Below the pieces are notes generated by a model that saw only the letters and a list, made by a program, of their open reading frames with translations, searched no databases and had not been told where the DNA came from. The position numbers were made by a program, and so were the translations under genes. From the NCBI GenBank assembly GCA_018342105.1, contig JAFIRS010000999.1, positions 372,001 to 436,000 of the forward strand: 64,000 nucleotides of DNA, given 5' to 3'. This document shows, piece by piece, positions 55,795-64,000 of the stretch; the stretch's first letter is position 1, and each line of letters starts with the position of its first letter. The DNA comes from Gonioctena quinquepunctata. Taxonomy: Eukaryota > Arthropoda > Insecta > Coleoptera > Chrysomelidae.

Positions 55795-56725
55795 TAATTC
55801 ATACAGGGTAGCGAAGCTGCATCACCAATAGAAATTATTATTTTTGTTTTCCAAATTTTTGTTCAAAATTTCCTATCGGTCATGGTTCGAGAAACACCAT
55901 CATGGCAAGGGCTATGGACACGTCTGTAGTCCTTTACCAACCAAAATTCTAAATTCGAGAATGGCTGTGGCCCACTTATTCGAAGTCCAAAGAGCAAGAG
56001 CCTTAGGGTTACGCTTGGTTTTACTAACCGTGATAGAAAATCCTGAGTACGTTATGATAGCGTAACGACGTTAGTACAACTTTGTTCACATAAAACTTGC
56101 CACTTCTGGTCACAGCGACTACGTCAAAACTCTTTTATGTATGATATTACTATGTCTTCTATGATAGTTCATACAGGAGTAATTACAACTTTTCGACACT
56201 AGTAGGACGGCAGCCATGTTTTTCGTTCGATTAATACAGCGTCATGGTAGCCATATTGGAACGAAAATATTTAAAATGAAAAATTTGGGACCCTAGGTAT
56301 TATATCAATTTCAAAATCATCAAAGATGAGCAAATGAAGTATGTTTTGTCATATGGTGAATATATTTCAACAAATAATGAGAAAAATTGATAAAATATTT
56401 TTTTTGTGGATTTTTTTTTTATCTCTTCTCATTTACGAGGCGCATGAATTTTAAGTGAGTAGAATTGGATTTTGATCGTGAAAATGGGTTTGCTTGGTCA
56501 CTAGTGCTTCAGAACAATTCCCTAACACAAATAAATGAAAATAACTTTCATCTCAACTATCACGGCCATTTGCAGTTAGTATTCATAGTGACATTACCAC
56601 AGAGTATTATGAAAATGGAAAGGAAGACTGAATTATATATTATAATAATATTATATAAAATGTTTCATTATGGTAAACATATTGTAATACTAAATTAGAA
56701 AGTTTATGACCATCATGCATAATTA
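55795..56725. other. Interior of the composite element, no motif recognised
   Basis: AT-rich DNA between the LINE and mariner D, with frames of 73-77 codons and no recognised motif. Confidence 0.35.
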
Positions 56726-56727
56726 TA

Positions 56728-58682
56728 CAGTGCTTCTCAAAAGTCTCCTCCCCCCTTTTAGTTTTGGGACGATTAAACATAAACAAGTGAAATTTGGAAA
56801 CTGAATATTAAAGGTTGTAAACTTCCCTACTAGTGATGATAGATGAGGAAATCGTCAAAGATGACGTCACAAGGCCATTGTGACCAATAATTTCAAATGG
56901 AACCCTACGGCAAGCGACACCTCTTTTAACAGGCATCGAAAAAATCTATTCAATGATACTAATTTTGTTTGTGTTTATGGCAGTTTTAATGGCTCATTAG
57001 TAAACATTAAAATTTAAATTCCATTCAGTATGATATTAATTACAGATTTCAGAATCAGTATCTACTTGAAGAAATTGCTCGAAGTGACCTCCATTTACTT
57101 CCTGACAGTGGAATATCCTATTTTTAAACTGTTCTCGTACTTTTGCAAATGTGTCTGCGGAAACAGCCTCACATTCTGCAACAATACGTTGTTTTAAAAC
57201 GTCAATATTGTCAGGTTCAGTGGCGTAAACCTTCGATTTGAGGTACCCCCACAGAAAAAAATCCAAAGGTGTGGGGTCCGGTGATCGAGCTGGCCATTCC
57301 GTTGAACCTCGTCGTCCAATCCATCTACCACGATACTCCTCCAAATACCGTCTTACTACACTGTAATAGTGTGGAGGAGCACCATCCTGTTGGAATGTTA
57401 TTTCCAAATTGCCGAATTCATCTGGATTATCTTCCAAAATTTCAAGGATTAACGGTTCTATCGCGTTTTGCAAAAGCTCCAGATAAACCTCACCAGTTAA
57501 ATTGGTATTTAAAAAAAGAGGCCCAACGATGTGGTTTCCCAGGATACCTGCCCACACATTCACCTTCTGGGGAAATTGGGTATGTGTTTCACGAAACAGG
57601 TGAGGATTTGCGTCACTCCAATACCTCACATTCTGTGTATTTACATTTCCATTTAGATAGAAAGTACTTTCGTCACTAAAACAAATTGTTTTGACATAGA
57701 CTGGCTGTTAGTTAATTTTAGTTTCCATATTTCCACAAAATTCTAGTCTTCGGTCTGGGTCGTCGTCTCAGAGTTGATGAACCATTTTCAATTTGTATGA
57801 ATGAAATTTATTTTTTTTTTCAACACCCTGTGTACTGTACTTTGACTGACCTCACAGGTAGATGCAACGTGAGTTGTTGAAGAAGTAGGATTAACTATTA
57901 CTTCTGCCAGTATATCAATTTTTTTCTCATCAGAAATTTGTGGTCTGCCAGATCGTTTCGCATCATTAATACTACCGTTGTTTCAAACTTACGAAGAAGC
58001 TTCCTTAAATAATTCTTCGAAACGGGGCGATCGGGAAACCACCTCATCAAAAATGCGTTCTGCTGCATGAATATTTTGTCCAGTTTCACCAAGAATTAGG
58101 ATCGCTGCTACTTTATCACCTAAAGCACGTACCATTTCGCTCCTTGAAGCACTTTAACGTTCGGCTCACAACAGTTTAACAAATTATTAGAATGTACAAA
58201 AATATTAAAAGTACCAAAAGCTGCTAAAACAGTTATACGTTCGATCAACAATACACAAATTATTAAATGTACAAAAACTTGGACAATTACAAAAACGTCG
58301 AATTAGGGAGACTAACAAAAACGTCAACTTATTTGACAACTATCCAGAGGCGGAGCCTGAATTTGGAATTTCAGTACTAACTGATTTAATTCATCACAGC
58401 TTTGCGTTTTTTAAAAGCGAGTTGCCAAAACTGCCATAAACACAAACAAAATTATTATCGTTGGATAGGTTTTTTTGATACCTTTTAAAAGAGGTGTCGC
58501 TTGCCGTAGGGTTCTATTTAGAAGTATTGGTCACAATGGCCTTGTGACGTCATCTTTGACGATTTCGTCATCTACCATCACTAGTAGGGAAGTTTACAAC
58601 CTTTAATATTCAGTTTCCAAATTTCACTTGTTTATAATCGTTCCAAAAATAAGAGGGGGGAGGGGACTTTTGAGAAGCACTG
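56728..58682 (-). mobile_element. Mariner D, with about 270-bp inverted ends
   Basis: Ends CAGTGCTTCTCAAAAGTC and inverse GACTTTTGAGAAGCACTG, flanked by TA at 56726-56727 and 58683-58684. Arms 56728-56997 and 58413-58682 are inverted copies at about 90% identity (for example CTACTAGTGATGATAGATGA and its inverse). The outermost CAGTGCT matches mariner A, so the two are related families. Confidence 0.9.
57036..58135 (-). pseudogene. Mariner D transposase, C-terminal half intact
   Basis: The N-terminus MVRALGDKVAAILILGETGQ to AKRSGRPQISDEKKIDILAE carries frameshifts and stops (58135-57660). The 197-codon frame 57036-57629 is open: RYWSDANPHLFRETHTQFPQ, KVNVWAGILGN, EITFQQDGAPPHYYSVVRRY (second Asp), WPARSPDPTPLDFFLWGYLK (third Asp), ending GHFEQFLQVDTDSEICN. 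By hand count 40 residues separate the second and third Asp, wider than mariner's 34 and close to DD41D-type families. The first Asp region is damaged. Confidence 0.85.
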
Positions 58683-58912
58683 TATAATTATTACACTAAG
58701 ACCACAGAATGACGTAATGATAATATTCAATCCAACCCTTTTGCGACTGACTTATATAAGTCTATATTGGCAAGTCATTACCACTTCTTTATAACAACGA
58801 TGTGACGTCATGAAAGTGTTTTTGTCGTATTTTGGCATGCATACCGACGTCTGAGCATATAACAAGTCAGTATAACCGAATTATGACCGCTGTGTGCTAC
58901 TTGGGTAGAGTA

Positions 58913-59445
58913 ATTGAAGTGACTTGGAAAAAATCATTTCTCGGGGTTTCCGAATAGAATAAAATACCTGGAAAATGGCCTTGTGACACCCCTAAATGGT
59001 TGGAGTTGTATTTTCGGGTGAAAATTGCATTTTCCTCAATTAGTTCTGCAAAGGATTCCAAATTGCGATTCTAGCAGCGCTTATATTCACTGCCGTCAGT
59101 CCGATTGGAAATGATTGGGTTTCGTTGATTCGATTGCCTTCGGTTTTCAATGCGTTTGTATTGACAAACTCATCTGTTTAGTTCAATTTTATTCCCGCAT
59201 TTGTGTACAAGTATTCTGTGTACATCCAAGTACGCTGTCTATTGCAGACTACTTTTACAATGAATGGTGCATTAAAAAAATATAGAGCATTGACCAATGG
59301 AAATTGAGCTGCCTACATTTGATTATATTATCCATTAAATTATGTCAGCTAGGATCGAATTATGATAAAAGTCATGGCTAGCTAGATTACTTTCATTGAA
59401 ATAACGTTTACAAACTGGCCGTTGTACTAGTGCTTTAGGCTTATA
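58913..59445. other. Unassigned DNA
   Basis: No recognised feature between the composite element and mariner E. Confidence 0.4.
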
Positions 59446-61585
59446 CCGGGTTATTTCTGAGGTGGCTCACCCCTATAACTTTTTTATTATTGAAGATAGA
59501 AAACAAAATTTGGGGGTTGTGTATTATAGTTCAATTTACATTTTTTGACATATTTACTTGCTTTACTTTCGGTTTTTCCACTTATTTTGATCGATAATGA
59601 CATTCTAAATCCAACAACACCCCACTTGTCAATATTTGAGAAATATAGTCATTTTAATTCCAATTTTTATTTTTTTATCTAGAATGCCATGGATGGTGTA
59701 AATAGCTTCATTCTTGATCAAGTGACATGGGCATAATACGACTTTGAGGCTTATGACTTGACAGTCGTTTTAAGAATCATTTTAAAGTCGCAAATATGAA
59801 TTTTTCCAGTTAACTTGATATTTCAAACAGAAAGGGTGTGGCTCGTCGGCTTCTTGTGGAAGATCATTTTCTTACGAATAATTTGATACACACTTTCACT
59901 TTATTTTCACAATTTTTCTGAATATTTGCAAGGAGCGATCATACCTAATAACAACTAATACGTATTCGGTATACTTATACACTAAGTCCTGTTATTCTAG
60001 TTATCCGTGACAAACAATTCAAGCTGTTGGACTATCTAAACAAATATGCTAATGAATATGCTGTTACTTTAAAAAAATTATTTCTTGCGTAGTTTATAAT
60101 TTGATATGGAAAATTATACTAGAAACGAGATAATTTACGGAGAAGTAGAAAAGAATGCAACTGATGCAGCTCGAACTTATGCTCAGAGATTCCCTAATCG
60201 TCGCCATCCCACTCGGCATTATTTTCCAAAACTGGAAAGGGAAATGCGAAATGAGCCAGAAGAAAATGCCAATAACTTCATTGTCAGTGAAGAAAAAGGA
60301 GAAGACGTGTTGGTCTATGTTGAAGTGAATTGTACGGCGTCAATTCGCCAAATTGTTTCTAAGTGTGATATAAGTTATTCGTTCGATTGGAGAATTCTTC
60401 ACAAATACTATTATCGATCATTCAAGTACCAACTACACCAACATTTTTACGATAATGACCACAACCGAAGATTAACTCATTGCAACTGGTTTTTGACTAA
60501 ATACAGAGAAGATGTACGTTTTCCATTTAAAATTATTTATGCAGATGAAACTCGATTAACCAACTTGGCTCTGTTAAAATAATAAAAGGTACTGGTCTCA
60601 AATGAATTCACATCTGAAACAAGAAATTTCCAAGAGCGATTTGGTTTCAATTGTTGCATGGGTATTATCGGAGGAAAACTTTTGGGGCCAATAATTTGCG
60701 ACGAACAATTTACTGCAGAAAGATATCAACGGTTCCTCAGAAATCAAATTGATGATTTTATTGAAGATTTGCCACTGGCTAACGAAATTGATATCTATTT
60801 CCAACAAGATGGAGCGCCACCTCACAATTCTCAAGTCGTTAGAGAACATCTGAATGACACCTTCCCAGAAAAGTGGATTGGTACTTATGGACCTATTCAG
60901 TGGCCTGCGACGTAAATTCTTAATTTGTCATATTTTTTCATAATGTTTTATTTTATTTTTTTCATATTCTGGATCGCCAGATCTTACTCCGCGAGATTTT
61001 TTTCTCTGGGGAACAATGAAAAATCAGGCGTATAACACAGTATCATCTACTCGTGAAGAACTAGAGTATAAAGTAAGGGTGGCATTCCAGAACATCACTG
61101 CGGAACAGCCAATCAATGTGGTGCGCGCAACAATTGGAAAAGTTTAACTTTGCCGTGATCAAGGAGGAGGTCATTTTGAAAATGTGGAACCATAATGGAC
61201 TAAGTTGGGACTTTCAAATGATTCTTAAAACGACTGTGAATTTATAAGCCTCAGAGTCGTATTTTTCCCAAGTTACTTGATCAAGAATGAGGCGATTCAC
61301 ATGATCCATAGCATTCTAGATCGAAAAATGAAAATTGGGATGGAAATGACTTTATTTGTCAAATATTGACAAGTGAGGTGTTGTTAGATTCAGAATGTCA
61401 TTCTCGATGGAAATAAGTAAAAATCGGAAGTTGGGGTTATTTCCGGTCAAATCTAAAGTACGGCAAAACAAGTAAATATTTAAAAAAAAACAAATTGAAT
61501 TATAATACACAACCCTCAAATTTCGTTTATCTATCTTCAATAATAAAAAAGTTATAGGGGTGAGCCACCTTGGGAAATCACCCGG
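59446..61585 (+). mobile_element. Mariner E, with about 350-370-bp inverted ends
   Basis: Left end CCGGGTTATTTCTGAGGTGG and right inverse ...CACCTTGGGAAATCACCCGG, with TA at 59444-59445 and 61586-61587. Arms 59446-59791 and about 61215-61585 pair throughout, including GATCAAGTGACATGGG-type and AATATTTGACAA-type stretches. Mariner F starts within four bases of the right end. Confidence 0.9.
60106..61180 (+). pseudogene. Mariner E transposase, interrupted
   Basis: MENYTRNEIIYGEVEKNATD starts a 158-codon frame with AARTYAQRFPNRRHPTRHYF (helix-turn-helix side) and IIYADETRLTN (first Asp). A new frame from 60658 gives MGIIGGKLLGPIICDEQF and IYFQQDGAPPHNSQVVREHL (second Asp), stopping after GPIQWPAT. 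After about 60 bases of AT-rich insertion GSPDLTPRDFFLWGTMKNQA (third Asp) resumes, ending CRDQGGGHFENVEP. All three Asp survive. The inserted segment has no clean GT-AG frame-restoring splice. Confidence 0.8.
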
Positions 61586-61589
61586 TATA

Positions 61590-63408
61590 AAGGGTGGCCC
61601 ATCGAAAACTTGACATAGGGATTTTCGGTAATAATATCGTAGATGTGGAAAAACGCTGAGACAGGTCGATTTTAGTTTCGCGGGGGGCATTCTCTTGTCC
61701 TACCTGCAGTACAGTCATTTCAACATTCGAGCAATGTGGTGAACTACCCCTAAAATTTGAATAGGGCATAAGGGTCGAGTAGCACATCGTATGCTCTGAA
61801 CAACGGTGTACAGTTTTGGAGTTGAGATGAACCGTTAGTTACTTTTTTTTAATAAACCTGTTTGATATTTAAGAGCTACAAATTGTTGTACGACACTGCA
61901 CAACTCAGTTGCAATTTTTCGCAGTCTATCATTTGTTTGCCAATGTGATTGTTTTTGCTCATTTTCTCCTCTGTACCGTAAAAAATATTTCAACACAATA
62001 GAACAAACAGATAGAACATGTGTGTATCAGTTGATTACTACAAGTGACTTCCATTCGCGTGTGGTATTTTACTCCTAAACTATTCTAAACTCGAAAAATA
62101 CAATGGTGTACACAGTTGCAGAGAGGGTTAGGTAGGAAAACAATAGATGTGCGAAAAGAGCTGCTGAATGGTTTAATCAATAATATGGAAGGACTATGTC
62201 GCGGCAGTACGTGTCTGAATTAGTTATAAAATTCCGAGGAACGGGATCAGAAGCAAATACAAAACGTTAGATCGAACCGCCAGTCAAAAATACGGCAGTT
62301 TTGGGCCATGTTGCGCTTGCATGATTATATGCTGAGTACAAGACAGTCAGAAACTGTTTCCGGTGTCTCACGAACCGGCATTCAGTGGTTTTTGAAACTC
62401 CACGAATTTCATCCCTACAAAATTAAATTAACACAAGAACAGAATGAAGATCGGCGTTTACAAATCTGTGAGTTAGTGAATGAGAAGGCGATTGCAAATC
62501 CACAGTATCTTTTCAACTTCTGTTTTAGTGATGAATTTTCGTTTTTTTAAATGGTATGGTTACTCGCCATTATCTTTGATATTGGGCTGATTCTTATCCC
62601 CACATATTCCATGAGGTACATACGCAATATCCCCAAGGATCAAACGTATGGGCTGGTATTCTTGGTGATCGTATTGATGGCCCTTTGTTCTTAGAATGCA
62701 ATCTAACAGGGGAAATACATCTGGAACTGCTTGAAAACACCATTGAACCAATTTTAACAAACATTATTGAAAATAACCAAAATTATCTGGAGGATCAGCT
62801 GATATTTCGAAAAGTTGCTCCGCACTATGCTCGGCTCGCTCGGTAGTATTTTGACTTACCGGATCACTAGATTGGTAGACGGGGTTCTATCGAATTATCC
62901 CCACGATCACCAGCCCTGTCTTCCCTAGATTTCTGTCTGTAGGGTCATTTGAAAAGCAAAATTATTGCTGCTCCACCTGCTCCACTCGAAGATTCACGGC
63001 AACGAATCACAGATGAATGTCGCCAAATTACCCCAGAAATGCTTCGAAAGGTACAGGAACGTTCACAGCAGAATCTATATTAGTGCATGGAAGTTGGAGA
63101 TGCGCATTTCGAGCAATTGTGAGTGAATTTGACTCCACACTCAATATGGTTCATCCCAATTGAAGAAACTGTACACCGTTGTTTGGAGAATTTAATGGGC
63201 TTTCGAACAATGTGGCACTCAACCCCTATTCCCTATTTAAATTTTAGGGTTGTTCACCCCGCTGCTCGACGGTGGAAGTGACTGTGCTGCAAGTAGGACA
63301 ACAACATGTTCACCTCGAAACTAAAATCGACTTTCCCGATCGTTTTCCCACATCTACGATATTATTACCCAAAACCCTCATGTCAAGTTTTCGATGGGTG
63401 GCCCATCG
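61590..63408 (+). mobile_element. Mariner F, with GGGTGGCCCATCG ends
   Basis: Left end AAAGGGTGGCCCATCGAAAA and right end TTTTCGATGGGTGGCCCATC then G-TA. Arms extend about 215 bp (to ACAACGGTGTACAGTTT and its inverse near 63165). The outermost six bases of the right end are not the inverse of the left (GGTGGC versus GCCACC expected), as if flipped. It abuts mariner E. Confidence 0.8.
62103..63122 (+). pseudogene. Mariner F transposase, second Asp lost
   Basis: From MVYTVAERV at 62103 through RCAKRAAEWFNQ and SRQYVSELVIKFRGTGSE, then the frame 62308-62550 with GIQWFLKLHEFHPYKIKL and NFCFSDEFSFF (first Asp). Shifted frames continue with YWADSYPHIFHEVHTQYPQG, SNVWAGILGDRIDGPLFLEC, LIFRKVAPHYARLAR (FQQDGAPPHY expected, so the second Asp is gone), RSPALSSLDFCL-stop and ITDECRQITPEMLRKVQERS. 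Inactive. Confidence 0.8.
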
Positions 63409-63410
63409 TA

Positions 63411-64000
63411 TATGTATACTTCATCAGTCAGGTTAGTAATTTCCCCGAAGTGTATTCTCAAGCTATTGGCGAAGGCGCATTCCAGGAGAGTAACAGGTTG
63501 TTCTAAGAAGGTGTTACAAGTGAAAATCTACGTGTTCAAAATGAATATCCTGTATATTTGCCTATATGTAATAACTATCGATTTCTCAATTCAAGCCTGA
63601 TATATAGGCACTCTATTGTGGCTACTTTAGATGTGATTTGTGAGCAGCAGGGATGTCGAGCACTTCCAAAACTTGTGCGTCCTAATTCAGGGATCTGCAA
63701 ATACTGTACTAATACAGGTTCCCTCCTGAATTCTTGACTTTACTGTCGATCTATAACTGAAATTCGCCAATAGACTGAAAATAAACCTATTATATTTCAC
63801 ACTTCCATATATTTCGTTCATGGAGGTAGTGAGTTGATATATCGGAGCTTGGATGGAGAAAGTTCTGTTACGTTCAAATTGATAGTGCTGCTCTGAAGAT
63901 GGCATAAGTAGTTAGTAACAAGACCTACAGAGAACAGACATCCGGAAGATAAAAATGAGGAATTACCAATAATAATGAAAAATATGGAATATATGAATTG
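63411..64000. other. Unassigned DNA at window end
   Basis: No recognised gene or repeat. Short frames of 66-72 codons partly start inside mariner F. Confidence 0.4.

Larger units (their letters stand above)
51372..58912. mobile_element. 7.5-kb element with CCCAAGTAGCACA ends, class unknown
   Basis: The left end at 51379 reads CCCAAGTAGCACAGAG. The right end at 58905 reads its inverse, CCCAAGTAGCACACAGC. Beyond each end stands an identical 7-base TAGAGTA (51372-51378 and 58906-58912). Terminal inversion is only about 13-20 bp. Mariner C (51841-54086) and mariner D (56728-58682) are later insertions at TA sites, and a LINE fragment sits at 55081-55790. Removing the mariners leaves about 3.3 kb. 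No transposase of its own was recognised in the remainder. Confidence 0.75.

Noticed and set aside
60900..60985. A GT...AG intron inside mariner E transposase
   Set aside because: The AT-rich insert starts GTAAAT, but joining to any nearby AG does not restore the SPDLTP reading frame. It is more likely a small insertion.
1..64000. CRISPR arrays, operons, ribosome binding sites or bacterial insertion sequences
   Set aside because: No regular short direct repeats with unique spacers were seen, and all recognisable elements are eukaryotic. The microsatellites and LINEs exclude a prokaryotic window.

Overview
The window looks like intergenic or heterochromatin-like DNA of an insect, most likely a beetle, although the species cannot be fixed from the sequence alone. 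It is strongly AT-rich, full of (TA)n microsatellites, and carries the mix of transposons seen in such genomes: Tc1/mariner, piggyBac, Crypton, I-like and jockey/CR1-like LINEs, tRNA-derived repeats and a possible RTE tail. No complete, convincing single-copy host gene was found. Almost every long open frame is either microsatellite/satellite read-through or a broken transposase or reverse transcriptase. The one possible host-gene trace is a terminal exon ending in HICK-stop at 16957-17065, with an inverted, stop-containing copy at 4466-4574.

Layout. 1-6 kb: TA microsatellites, a possible LTR primer-binding site (1931), a foldback element (2003-2531), one arm of a 13-kb-spaced inverted duplication (3650-4640) and a decayed cysteine-rich ORF (5700-6030). 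6.2-10.1 kb: two inverted-repeat elements, a 117-bp tandem array (6750-7545) and an RTE-like tail. 10.1-17.9 kb: two LINE remnants, a 1.44-kb near-perfect palindrome (12690-14133), a second palindrome (14885-15430) and the other arm of the inverted duplication. 18.5 kb: a hammerhead ribozyme-like motif. 19.6-23.2 kb: two LINE 3' ends and a long quiet stretch. 23.5-29.2 kb: a GGAAC array fused to the end of an I-like LINE, which is split by a broken piggyBac. 30-36.4 kb: MITEs, a LINE end, two tRNA-Tyr-derived repeats and a 335-bp satellite whose orientation flips. 36.4-43.8 kb: two mariners with long inverted ends, and a hAT-like end. 44.6-45.8 kb: a dead Crypton tyrosine recombinase. 48.9-50.6 kb: a foldback element with repeat arms, into which a 153-bp insertion carrying a canonical hammerhead ribozyme has jumped. 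51.4-58.9 kb: a 7.5-kb composite element with CCCAAGTAGCACA ends and a 7-bp target duplication, which has swallowed two mariners and a jockey LINE. 59.4-63.4 kb: two more mariners back to back.

The parts relate to each other mainly through nesting. Order of insertion can be read off directly: the piggyBac went into the LINE, the hammerhead insertion into a foldback arm, and mariners C and D into the CCCAAGTAGCACA element. The two points most worth pursuing are the small hammerhead-bearing insertion at 50187-50344 and the large CCCAAGTAGCACA element, whose class I could not name. All transposases seen are inactivated by stops, frameshifts or loss of a catalytic residue.
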